Source: Prorocentrum cordatum
Taxonomy: Eukaryota > Sar > Dinophyceae > Prorocentrales > Prorocentraceae
Assembly (NCBI GenBank): GCA_963575745.1
Contig: CAUYUJ010014205.1
Location: 706,674-770,673 of the forward strand
Direction: 5' to 3'
DNA: 64,000 nt
The notes under the pieces: generated by a model
Told to the model about the DNA's origin: nothing
Seen by the model: the letters and a program-made list of their open reading frames with translations, nothing else
Databases searched by the model: none
Made by a program: the position numbers and the translations under genes
Part shown: positions 23,605 through 32,037 of the stretch, piece after piece
Numbering within the stretch: position 1 is the stretch's first letter
Layout: every line of letters begins with the position of its first letter

Positions 23605-23661
23605 CTGAGCGTTCGGCCTGTCTGAGCAAGCGCGAGTGGCCGTGGCGCGCGCCTGCCCCCG

Positions 23662-24640
23662 TCACTCGTTTGGCGATGGGGGCGCCCGAATGCCTGTGCC
23701 ATGCTGCGCTGCAGAGCCGCTGCTTGAAGTAAAAATATCAAACTTCTCAGCGGCATCATCCCCTTCCGCAGGTGCCCCTGCCTGTGCGTCGGGAGGCGCC
23801 CACTTCGTGCCCTCCTCGTATATGGCCTGATATATCTTCGCCTGCAAATTGCGTGGGGCGAAGTCTTTGTCTGCCGAGGTAGGGTTTGTCCCAGAGGACG
23901 TATTCCTGCGATGCCATGTCTTCAAGGTGTTGTTCACCAAAGACTGGATCGTGTAAGTGAACGTCTCCTCGTTGATGGAGAAACTGATGCCCTTCGTATC
24001 TTGTGACATCATATATGCGTGAGCATCATGCACAGCAGGTGCCTCTGCAATTGGCTCTGGATCAAATGCCTCCTTGACACGCAATGGATCATTTTCGCAC
24101 TGAAGATTGGCCGTACTAGTAAACGACATCGACCCTTGATCCTCAGTAGCCGCCCCGTACTCGTCAGCTTTGAATGCCAGGTGTCCAGAAGGTGTCTTCA
24201 TCAAGTCGAATACTCTGGCACCTTTTCTGGGTAGAACCTTATGCATCTCCACGCCAGGGATGATCATCTTCTCGTGCCCCTGCCCCAGGATCAGGATGGC
24301 CCCCATGTTGGACGTGCTCCTCAGACCCAGGATGGCAGGGAGGTTTTCCCCATAACCTTCATTTACACTTGCTGAGTGCGTATCAAGTTTCGGCGCAGCA
24401 GGTGCCCCCGCCGGGTCTCCCCTTTCTTTGCGTGCAATCTTGCAGTGCAGGGATTTATCGCAGATCGCGGCGCCATGTCCCACTCCAGGCCCGTAAGGCC
24501 TCTTCGTCAGGCTCAGCCTCTTAATGGCGTGACCGTGGAAGCTTGATACCTGCTCAAAGGTCTGTGCCGTCTTTGAACCAATGGTAGTAGTATTACTGCC
24601 AATTTCCAGAACAAATAATCAACAAATCGACATACCGTTG
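23662..24640 (-). pseudogene. Copia-A aspartic-protease-like region
   Basis: Upstream of the 273-codon frame 24,483-23,662, a short frame reads VLEIGSNTTTIGSKTAQTFE, in the place where related proteins have an Asp-x-Gly-Ser/Thr active site; here Glu replaces Asp. The frame then continues GVGHGAAICDKSL, NLPAILGLRSTSNMGAILIL (the hydrophobic-Gly second half) and TPSGHLAFKADEYG. It sits between gag and integrase, as a copia protease should. Loss of the catalytic Asp suggests an inactive copy. Hairpins at 23,768, 24,035 and 24,398 add AGAPA/AEAPA peptides outside the core. Confidence 0.6.
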
Positions 24641-25539
24641 ATCATAGTTCCACTGTGAGCTGCCAAGGCTAGCTCATGGCGTTCACCAAATAGTCCAGGT
24701 ACTTCAGACACTGTCGTGCCATGCGTGCCTTTGCGGCGCCTCTGCTCCAACGCCCAATCGTTTCGTGACAAGGATGTGAAGACATTCGTATATCTACGAG
24801 CCTCTTCGTCCGTAGTAGGATTCCTTTCAACGATCCAGGCTGTAGGATCCCCGTCAGATGTATACGGGTGTGATGTGGAGGTAGTGGGCAAGTTCAGGAA
24901 CGTGTCCTCATCCGCGCGCATGCCCATCTGACCATCAGTATTTATCATGAAAACCGCATGCATCATATCGCGTTCGGATATCCCACTATTGCCACTGAGC
25001 ATGCTTACAAGGCTCTCCGTCCTGCGCTGATTACGTGGACGAAGGTCCCGCCCATATGGCATGTATGTGTGTGGAGACTGAAGCCACTGAGCGCTCCTGT
25101 CGGTAGCCCTTTCCATGCGCCTCAACCACGTATCGTTCACCGGCACCGAAGGTGGTGCTGATCTGGCAGGTGCTCCTGCGTTGTTATCGGTCTCTGCCAC
25201 CAATGGCATAGGCGCGTCTATAGCAGGGGCCCCTGCACGTGTGGTTGCCTCCGTTATTAGCCCCGCGTTGACTGATGATGCAGGTTGCCCCGCTGGTGTC
25301 GTCATCGAGACTGCCGCGGTGCCCGTCATCATCGCCGTGACGCGGTTGAGCTCTTCACGGAGGTCCCTGAGCTCGTTCGCCCCTCGGAGTATATCTTCGT
25401 GACGATTGAGTGACTCTTGATCTCTGGCGAGGGCGTAGTGGTACTCGGCAGTAATGAGGCCAACGCCCCTGCAAATAGCACGGGGCCTCACTTGCGGAAC
25501 CTTCCATGTTCCCAGCCAACTGTCTATCCACATGAGCAT
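24619..25539 (-). CDS. Copia-A coiled-coil-like ORF after the RING finger
   Basis: This 306-codon frame begins with AICRGVGLITAEYHYALARD, which looks like the end of the RING finger (last Cys) after a frameshift. It then has a charged helical stretch (ELRDLREELNRVTAMMT) and a long disordered Ala/Pro/Thr part bearing three hairpin peptides (PAGQPASS, TRAGAPAID, NAGAPARS; DNA at 25,280, 25,223 and 25,166). A C-terminal part includes RNDWALEQRRRKGTHG and PGLFGERHELALAAHSG. The last segment is just ahead of the protease motif. The function is unknown. Confidence 0.55.
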   Translation of the reverse strand: MLMWIDSWLGTWKVPQVRPRAICRGVGLITAEYHYALARDQESLNRHEDILRGANELRDLREELNRVTAMMTGTAAVSMTTPAGQPASSVNAGLITEATTRAGAPAIDAPMPLVAETDNNAGAPARSAPPSVPVNDTWLRRMERATDRSAQWLQSPHTYMPYGRDLRPRNQRRTESLVSMLSGNSGISERDMMHAVFMINTDGQMGMRADEDTFLNLPTTSTSHPYTSDGDPTAWIVERNPTTDEEARRYTNVFTSLSRNDWALEQRRRKGTHGTTVSEVPGLFGERHELALAAHSGTMINGMSIC

Positions 25540-25882
25540 GTACCACTCGATCCCAGCATTGTGCGTGGAATATGTGGCCGCACTGGAGACGCCAGACCTT
25601 GTCGTGGTTCATGAACTGGCCCAGGCAAATGGCACACTTACCGAAGTCGCCGGCACTGATGATGGGCGGTGTTGCCGATGGCCTGATACGCGTCTGACGC
25701 TCCAGGGTGGATTCACCAGCCTCCAACCGAATAGGTGATACCGTCGGTAGCTGCATTGATGCAAACATGGCTGGACTGCTCGCAGGTGTCCCTGCTGTAT
25801 TGCGGTTAGCAGGTTGCCCCGCGCGGCTCAGCATTCTGTTGGCCTGGCGATCCTGATTTCGGCGCTGGCGAGTAGCCTGCAT
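25355..25882 (-). CDS. Copia-A RING-H2 zinc finger
   Basis: In this 175-codon frame residues 83-109 read CAICLGQF...LQCGHIFHAQC, giving Cys83, Cys86, Cys101, His103, His106 and Cys109, the first six ligands of a RING-H2 finger. The final C-x2-C would lie in the next frame, where AICRG is visible, so a frameshift probably cuts the finger. RING-H2 domains usually recruit E2 enzymes as ubiquitin ligases. In a retrotransposon it might act on host or Gag proteins (inference). Two hairpin peptides, SRAGQPANRN and NTAGTPASS, precede the finger. Confidence 0.75.
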   Translation of the reverse strand: MQATRQRRNQDRQANRMLSRAGQPANRNTAGTPASSPAMFASMQLPTVSPIRLEAGESTLERQTRIRPSATPPIISAGDFGKCAICLGQFMNHDKVWRLQCGHIFHAQCWDRVVHAHVDRQLAGNMEGSASEAPCYLQGRWPHYCRVPLRPRQRSRVTQSSRRYTPRGERAQGPP

Positions 25883-25914
25883 AGCCAGGTTGGCCTGCTG
25901 CGCCTCGTGTATGG

Positions 25915-26460
25915 CTAGGATCTCAGGGCGCAGCTCCCATGGTCGGTGGCAGTGCTAGGCCTGGGGCCTGTTGCTGCACATCTTGATCCATGGAAGGGGG
26001 CCAGATAACCATCGTGAGGTATCTGTCCTGGCACACCTGATGCATACCCTGAGCCACGCGTCAGCTGTGACTGGTAGAAGTCGTCGCCCGTCGCCCGAAC
26101 ACATGGATTCTCGGGCTGTGTTCCCACTCGGGGAGTACCACTTACCTGAGCGTGATAGTCAGGATGGAGTGGATGATCCATTGGTGCTGCTGTTGGGCGA
26201 TCAGCAGACGTTGGATCGCATGTCGTATGACTGAAGAATGCTGGCACATATCCAAACCGATCGGGGTTGTCCGGTGGCGGATTTGGATCCGGAACATACT
26301 CCCGAGGCGGCGTCCAGTTGGCACTGGGGAGGTCACTGCCGTCCCTACGCATACTCTGAGCGGCCTCACGCATCTGCCGATGCATCCACTCTTGCTGACC
26401 AACTCAACTGTCAGTTATCTGTAAGGCATATTGGTCAAGAAACGCAGGTTGCCCCGCATG
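25915..26460 (-). CDS. Copia-A Pro-rich ORF
   Basis: The frame preceding the RING segment reads PHAGQPAFLDQYALQ (hairpin at 26,444), stops near 26,405, and is followed by a 156-codon Pro/Asp/Gly-rich frame from 26,385 (DLPSANWTPPREYVPDPNPP). It is probably a disordered linker. No domain. Confidence 0.45.
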
Positions 26461-26492
26461 TGGATGTGGCGATGCAAAAGGCGACGTCGCCT

Positions 26493-27833
26493 CTAAAGCC
26501 TGATAGAGCTGCGGATCCATCCGGATGCTTTGGAGCCTTGCAGGCTATTGTTGCTCGCAGCACTCCGTGGAGTACCAAATGGTGTAGTAGCTCTGCTCAT
26601 TGGAGCAAATGAAGCAGGTTGCCCTGCAGGTACTGGCAGTTGTTGTACATGAGCACGCCACGGATCGTTGGCGCACATATTGTCGGAGGGCATAATACCG
26701 CTTGAAGTAATGCCTGTCACATCGGCGCTCTGAGCCTGTATCCATGATCCATCAGATCCCCCTGCAGGCGCCCCCGCATGATATGTGTCCATCATGAGCA
26801 CAGTTGAGAACGCGACCTCCTGAACTGGAGGCGGATCGGGACACTTCAAATTGTAGGGGGTCTTGGGGATGAACCAATCCTTCAAGGATGATGCATCATT
26901 GCGGATGTCGTGCAGATCTTCAATTTTACCGCTCGAATGCGGCTGATTACTGTCCCGCACATATAAGGGATTGACCCATATCTGTCCCGCACGGTTGCAC
27001 TGACAAGTACAACTGGGCAGAATCCCGATCAACTTGGCGATGTGGGTTGGAAGAACCCTGCCATTCTGGCCAACTGTCATGACGATGTCATTCGCTGAGC
27101 GCCAAGTCGGAATGTTGTCCCGAAGCAAGTTCTTCATGCTAACCACGACGGCCAGCACCTCGGAATCGACGCGCAGGCCGGACTGAATCCGATTGTCACC
27201 AGGCAGGTATGGGCAACCGTGTACAAACTGTGTGTCCCTCTCCTTGCTGGTGTCGTCGGAGCGGCATGATAATCCAATGCTAAGGATACTCGGTAGATTC
27301 TCCCATTGAGTTCCATGGATGAAATAACAGGGTGCCCCGGGAGCTGACAGGTCCGTAACTCTCATATATAATGATTCAGGGCACCCAATATCAGGGCTGC
27401 TGTGTCCGTTACTTTGGCGGATGAAGTACGTGTCGTGCTTCTCGGAGGAGTACTTCAACTTCTTGATATGAAACCTGTTCTTTGTCATTCCAGACTCATC
27501 AACCATGCCAAGAGGTTCCAGGACAGCATAAGCCTGGCACGCCCAGTGCTGATTCTTGAGCTTGGAGCGCACCCTGTCCAGGTGCTTGTGGTGGTAGCCC
27601 TCATATCCTTCGGCAGGCCAGTTGTTGAATAACTGTGATAATTCTGCCCATCCGTCGTACTCGTCATACGATGTACCTTCCCCCATGCATCTGTCCGACA
27701 ATTGTCCTCTATGAAAAGGCCTGTGGCGGAGGGCCGTCGTCAGCCACTCTGAAATATCATGCTGATCGTCGTGCCTGAACGTCGTCCACGATGTTGCATT
27801 GAACCACCATATATCGATCAGGCCCGTCGTCAA
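26493..27833 (-). CDS. Tpt1/KptA-like RNA 2'-phosphotransferase domain protein in Copia-A
   Basis: Tpt1/KptA enzymes use NAD to remove the 2'-phosphate left at RNA ligation junctions. This 446-codon frame has the family's landmarks in order: ISEWLTTALRHRP (Arg36-His37, the 'LRH' start), DGWAELSQLF (the 'dGwv...Ll' stretch), NRFHI, YFIRQSNGHS (the 'IRAnQGHS' motif, Arg139 and His144), YFIHGTQWENLPSILSIGL ('HGT...I..GL', His173), RDTQFVHG (Arg199, the 'RxHVH' place) and SGLRVDSEVLAVVVSMKNLL then NDIVMTVGQNGRVLPTHI, the usual C-terminal strands. The four expected catalytic residues thus seem present. A Cys-rich CTCQCN follows, then a disordered tail with hairpin peptides HAGAPAGG and PAGQPASF. 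The upstream coding frame is probably SAECRELWEKMRASNRTK in another frame, so the start is uncertain. Confidence 0.8.
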   Translation of the reverse strand: MTTGLIDIWWFNATSWTTFRHDDQHDISEWLTTALRHRPFHRGQLSDRCMGEGTSYDEYDGWAELSQLFNNWPAEGYEGYHHKHLDRVRSKLKNQHWACQAYAVLEPLGMVDESGMTKNRFHIKKLKYSSEKHDTYFIRQSNGHSSPDIGCPESLYMRVTDLSAPGAPCYFIHGTQWENLPSILSIGLSCRSDDTSKERDTQFVHGCPYLPGDNRIQSGLRVDSEVLAVVVSMKNLLRDNIPTWRSANDIVMTVGQNGRVLPTHIAKLIGILPSCTCQCNRAGQIWVNPLYVRDSNQPHSSGKIEDLHDIRNDASSLKDWFIPKTPYNLKCPDPPPVQEVAFSTVLMMDTYHAGAPAGGSDGSWIQAQSADVTGITSSGIMPSDNMCANDPWRAHVQQLPVPAGQPASFAPMSRATTPFGTPRSAASNNSLQGSKASGWIRSSIRL

Positions 27834-28363
27834 TCCAAGGATGATACGCTGGGTTGATCTTCGTGCGATTGGACGCGCGCATCTTTTCCCAGAGCTCTCG
27901 GCACTCCGCTGACACCTCTAACGCGGGGGCAGGGTGCCCCGCTGAACTCCGAGCAGATTGCCCCGCAGAACTCTGGGCAGGTTGCGCCCCGCGGAACGTG
28001 GGGCTGCCATTGGCGCGGCAGGCGCGGCGGCGCTCGCCGCCGATATGGCGGCGCCAGCAGATCTTCTGGGCGTCCGTGGAGTTCCTGGCGGGGTACTGAT
28101 ATCGAAGTCCCGGCGTTTCTTTTCCATGATGTTGTAGGACTCGGCCGTCTTATTTCTGGGCGCCGTTCCTGGCACCTTTGGCGTGGTAGCCAGAAGCTTT
28201 TCAGTGCCACGTTTCGTAGAGGAAGCACCCCTTGTCCTTCCTTCCAGAGCGGGAACCAATCCTGTCCTGTGCGCCCGACCAGGTGTAGGGGGCCGCGACG
28301 CGGCACAGGCTCCTTTGGAGTAGGCGTACTGGTGCCCTGAAATCTAGCTGCTGAGGCGGCCAC
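27834..28363 (-). CDS. Copia-A Pro/Ala/Arg-rich ORF with three clustered hairpins
   Basis: A 177-codon frame continues the reading YAGQPADQRSRGPAVAASAA from just upstream (hairpin 28,392). It ends near 27,830, overlapping the Tpt1-like frame. The three hairpins at 27,929, 27,953 and 27,977 lie within 64 bases and read RGATC, CGAIC and SGAPC here. It is probably disordered. No domain. Confidence 0.45.
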
Positions 28364-29025
28364 TGCTGGACCTCTGGATCGTTGTCGATCAGCAGGTTGC
28401 CCCGCGTATCGCTGCTGCTTGCTGTCCCCAGGGTTGGGATCATCTGGGCTCTTCCTCCTCTTTTTCTTGGGCTAAGCTGATCAGGGCGAAGAGATAGGCT
28501 TGGTGAGTCAGAAGATGGAGGAAGATCGACTGCCTCTGGCTTTGGCCTTGGAGTTGCCTTTACCGCGGCTCCTGCCGGCGCCCCTTGCACACAACGTTTG
28601 GGACCTCGGCCAGGATTCAGATCGACGCCATCTGGCTTCCTGAGGGCCATATTCTTACTGGGGATATTGTGCTTACCTGAAACCAGATAAGCTTCGTCGT
28701 TTCGTCTTTCGACTATGACTGTCTTTACCCAGCCAATAGCTTTAGCACGGCAAGCAATTCGCCTCCCAGGAGAGAGACCCATATCTCTTGTGACAATGTA
28801 ATCGGGGTCGATCGTGGTATCCGTCTGGCACGTAACGTCCGCATCACCCGAATAGCTGGACGTGTAGCCTTCATGGGCAGCATCCGTAGGACCAACTTCT
28901 TCAGCCATCTCATCATCTTTATCTTCACCAGATTCCTGTTGGCTTCTTTCTTCTGGTTTATGATCAGCAGGTTTTCCCGCGTGCCATTCGCGATTGAACT
29001 GCGCCAGATAGTGAGTAGGTATCAA
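28201..29025 (-). CDS. Copia-A ORF of unknown function
   Basis: A 274-codon frame begins with WHAGKPADHKPEE (hairpin 28,967), then acidic sequence (EDKDDEMAEEVGPTDAAHEG) and a compact hydrophobic segment, DYIVTRDMGLSPGRRIACRA then WVKTVIVERRNDEAYLVSG, that could be a small beta domain of chromo- or Tudor-like size. The end is Pro/Ser-rich. A frame change near 28,400 joins it to the next ORF. The function is unknown. Confidence 0.5.
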   Translation of the reverse strand: MIPTHYLAQFNREWHAGKPADHKPEERSQQESGEDKDDEMAEEVGPTDAAHEGYTSSYSGDADVTCQTDTTIDPDYIVTRDMGLSPGRRIACRAKAIGWVKTVIVERRNDEAYLVSGKHNIPSKNMALRKPDGVDLNPGRGPKRCVQGAPAGAAVKATPRPKPEAVDLPPSSDSPSLSLRPDQLSPRKRGGRAQMIPTLGTASSSDTRGNLLIDNDPEVQQWPPQQLDFRAPVRLLQRSLCRVAAPYTWSGAQDRIGSRSGRKDKGCFLYETWH

Positions 29026-29031
29026 GTTCTG

Positions 29032-29718
29032 TCAAGCGAAGTTGGAATGAACTATTTCTTCAGCGGTGGCGGGGCCGTAATCTTTCTCCGTCAGCTGCTC
29101 AAGATATGGCGCAGCATTGGGATCAGCACAGTGACCCCGACCATCTCCATGAGACCAAACCCACGGCGTTCTTTTGGAATTCGGGCTTCTTGATGGGCGT
29201 CTCATGGGGCAGCCGAGCCGGTGGTCAGCATAACTGGGGCATGTGCAACAAACGCTTCTGTGGAGCTTTCGATCCTCGATGATGGCCCCTTTGATACCGC
29301 GCGTGACAATCTTATCTTGTGATGTGGTAGGTCCCGCCTTTGAACGTATGATATTGCCTGCATCATCTCGTTTGGCATGGCGAAGGGAATACCGGTGCCG
29401 AACGTGATGCTCATTCCAACCCTGAGCCAGCCAGTATTCCATCTGGCTTGCGGGTATGTACTGACGAGCCAATCCAGCTTCAGTGTAACCTTTCAGACGC
29501 TGTATGTCACCTTCTGGAAATTCCCCTCCTCACACTTGGTCATCTCGAGGCGGGCTTCCCCGCGAACGATCCCTCCTTGGGGGAGCGCGTGGACTAGTCG
29601 CCTGCCATGGCGGGGCCCTTGGGGTTCCCGCATCAGGAGGATAAGGGCGCTGAGTACCACTCGAACGGGCTCGCGTACGATCTGGTGAGTGGCTGGGAGC
29701 TCGACCGCGACGTATCAT
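29032..29718 (-). CDS. Copia-A ORF of unknown function between gag and the Tpt1-like ORF
   Basis: Two frames, 29,718-29,530 (Arg/Pro-rich) and 29,472-29,032 (146 codons), with the intervening reading RLKGYTEAGLARQYIPASQM, seem to be one protein. It includes EYWLAQGWNEHHVRHRYSLR and Cys/His residues (CCTCPSYADH, HCADPNA) without a standard finger pattern. The hairpin at 29,550 reads FAGKPAS in one frame. The function is unknown. Confidence 0.45.
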
Positions 29719-29871
29719 GCGGTCATTGTCTCCTCGTTCGTCGTCCTCGTCGTCGTCGTCGCGATAAGTCTTCTTCCCCAGGGCTGGGTGGATTGGCTAT
29801 CGCTTCTGGCGGCTGACGGATCGATCTGACGCAACGAAAGTGTACTGAAATTCTTCGTTGGGAACAAGCTC

Positions 29872-31794
29872 TTATTGAACACGCTCAGGTCGATCACCAG
29901 TGTCGCGCGGGCTTCCCCGCACAGGATCATCATCGATTAATTTAATGTTTCTCGGACTTCCAATCACCCGAGGATAGAGCATCGCATGTACTTCCCCATC
30001 TGTTGCAGGAGTGGTAGATTCTGAGTCCGCGGGTGTCCCCGCCATACCAAAGTCACCTTCGACGGGCGCGTGGAAGTTCTCGACAAACTCAATATCTGCA
30101 GGTTGCCCCGCGATGGGTATACCCAGCCATTCTGCCAAGTCGGTTTCATTATGGCCAGTGAACACCTCCTCGAACAGCTCGTCGGCGTAATTCTCGAGGG
30201 TCATGCTGGCACTTAGATACCTGGCAACCATGGCGTGAACAAGTGTGGCTGAGCCGTTGGCAGGGTCGGCTAAAAGCGACTTCCAATCAACATGCTGTAT
30301 GTCGGAGTCCGTTTGGGCCAGATGTATTGACGGACCCCTGCCTCTTCCATCACCTTGGGGGCACTCGCGTCGGAAATGTTGCGTGCTGTGGCATATGCCG
30401 CACTCCATAGTTTTACCGTTGGCATCCTTGGGGTTTCCTCGTCGCCCCTTACCTTTGCCTGATGTATGCCTGCGGTTTCTGCCAGTCCCTAAAAACATTT
30501 CTTCATGCTGAGGTCCAGTAAGAGACGCTAGGAATGCTAGTGTGCCTCTACCATGCATTCGCCGACGCATACGTCTTACCTTTCGGACTGGTTTCTTCAT
30601 GGACCTCCGCCAACGACGCTTGTGTTTTTGGTCGCCCAAAAGTAACCATTGAGCTCGTTGCTCTTCAGTAAGGTATGTAGGCATATCAGAGCAATCCAGG
30701 GCGCTGGCTTCGTCATCGGAAGACGCATCCGTATCGGTACCGGAGTCGAAGTCGGACTCTGCGGGTTGCCCCGCTGAGCCCATTAGGGTCATGGCTCGTA
30801 TAAGGGAAACCGCGTCAGGCGGTCCCTTAGGTCTGGCCCGGGAGTCTTGCGACCCCGAGGCCGTTCCACCATTCTGAGCCAGCAGTGTAGTGGTCTCAGT
30901 TGACTGTGGATCATCGTTCCAGACGTTGTTCGCAGGTTGCCCTGCGTTGGCCTTTACGTGAAAGGTCGTGTGTCGATGACCGTGACTAAAGATACCACCA
31001 ATATTGCCAGGGGTCCTCTCAGCTGTGTGAGCATATGACCTCATATGTTCAAGTAGAGCGTCAAGTTGTTGTTGGTCTCTCGGCATGTGGTGGTTCAGAG
31101 GCTGCAGGAGTGGTTGTGCACGCGATGCCCCCACTCCAAGAGCTCTGAATATAATTGCTGTTAGGATTTAGGAGTTGGGGATATTGAAGCCGGCTGTTTC
31201 AGCTTCGTAGCGGGCTGTCTCGAGTCGTGCTAACGTCGAGTCGATACATTCACCCGTATGGACTTGAAAGTCAATAAGAGCCGTACCAGAGTTGAGTTGG
31301 CGTTCCTCTTCTAGGTTTTCGAACTTCGCGCTTAAGAGGAACAGAATGTAGGTGACGCCGTTGGTGTGGCGACCGCCTATATGGACGCCAAAACTAATAA
31401 CTGCTGGGGGGACCCTCATGGCTATAGTCCGTGCGAGACCTCCCAAGCCTCGCTGCAATGCTGCAGCTTGCTGGGAGGGCATCATATTGCCTGTGGTCAC
31501 ATTGATCCAGGCATGTACTTCGCGGACGAATTCGCGAAAAGGTCCTTGACCGGCGGGGTCCCAATGGGGGCCAGTCGTTTTTGTGTCGTCTCCGCCCCGC
31601 ATATGTCCTACCGCACACCCAATATCGACCCATACGAGCCCAGACGTAGTAACCCCAATCCAACGGCCTCGTAGGTCGTGGTCGGATGTAGTCGGTTGGG
31701 ACTTATGTGGTTTAGTCGTATATCTGCGCGGGGTCGGAGGCGGCAGTATGTCGTATCGTATGTGTCCATGCATTATGTCTTCGAACAAATTCAA
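29872..31794 (-). pseudogene. Copia-A gag with CCHC zinc knuckle, one in-frame stop
   Basis: The first frame (31,794-31,168, 208 codons) reads a copia Gag core: PHWDPAGQGPFREFVREVHA, QQAAALQRGLGGLARTIAM and DFQVHTGECIDSTLARLETA. It ends at TAA (31,168-31,170), but the same frame continues ILTAIIFRALGVGASRAQPL then LLQPLNHHMPRDQQQLDALL, the expected next Gag helix, so the TAA looks like a nonsense change. The continuation (to 29,872) has a basic stretch (KKPVRKVRRMRRRM) and CGICHSTQHFRREC, a CX2CX4HX4C knuckle for RNA binding. Hairpins add NAGQPANN, SAGQPAES, IAGQPADI and MAGTPADS. Gag forms the particle and packages the RNA. Confidence 0.87.
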
Positions 31795-32022
31795 ATTGGA
31801 GTAGGTGGGTGGACTTCAGGAGTGTAGTAGCGCAGGGACGTAAGATGTGAGTGAGAGACTTCCGCTTGGACAGAGGTATCGCTGCAAGTTTCCTTGTGGT
31901 ACTGCGTAGTTATATACATTCCTCCGCTCAAACCCACTGCACCCTGATGTTCCACCATATCCGTAGTCCACCAGATAGTGACGTGGATGGTGAGGAGTAG
32001 AGCTGGAAATGACCACCATAAG
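31795..32022 (-). other. Copia-A 5' leader
   Basis: About 230 bases between the primer site and the gag start codon. The RNA packaging signal would be expected here. No ORF or hairpin of the dispersed family is present. Confidence 0.6.
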
Positions 32023-32037
32023 CCAGCTCCGCCACCA
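32023..32037 (-). promoter_or_regulatory. Candidate primer-binding site
   Basis: Directly after the 5' LTR the coding strand reads TGGTGGCGGAGCTGG. A tRNA-primed element needs TGG (complement of the tRNA CCA end) right at the LTR edge, and this fits. The tRNA identity is not resolved. Confidence 0.55.

Larger units (their letters stand above)
19637..30945 (-). repeat. Dispersed 14-nt hairpin family H1 in Copia-A
   Basis: The plus-strand consensus is GCAGGTTGCCCCGC. On the mRNA strand it reads GCGGGGCAACCUGC: a 5-bp stem GCRGG/CCYGC closing a 4-nt loop. Copies start at 19,637; 20,825; 20,938; 22,203; 22,970; 23,768; 24,035; 24,398; 25,166; 25,223; 25,280; 25,782; 25,809; 26,444; 26,614; 26,764; 27,929; 27,953; 27,977; 28,392; 28,967; 29,550; 29,907; 30,029; 30,098; 30,761; 30,932. 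About half have GNRA loops (GCAA most, GAAA at 22,970, GAGA at 19,637). The third stem pair is A-U in some copies, G-C in others and G-U in many. Most are read as Ala-Gly-(Gln/Ala/Lys/Thr)-Pro-Ala. None lie in the RT/RNase H part (17.0-19.5 kb), apart from a look-alike in conserved coding at 17,611. Confidence 0.85.
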
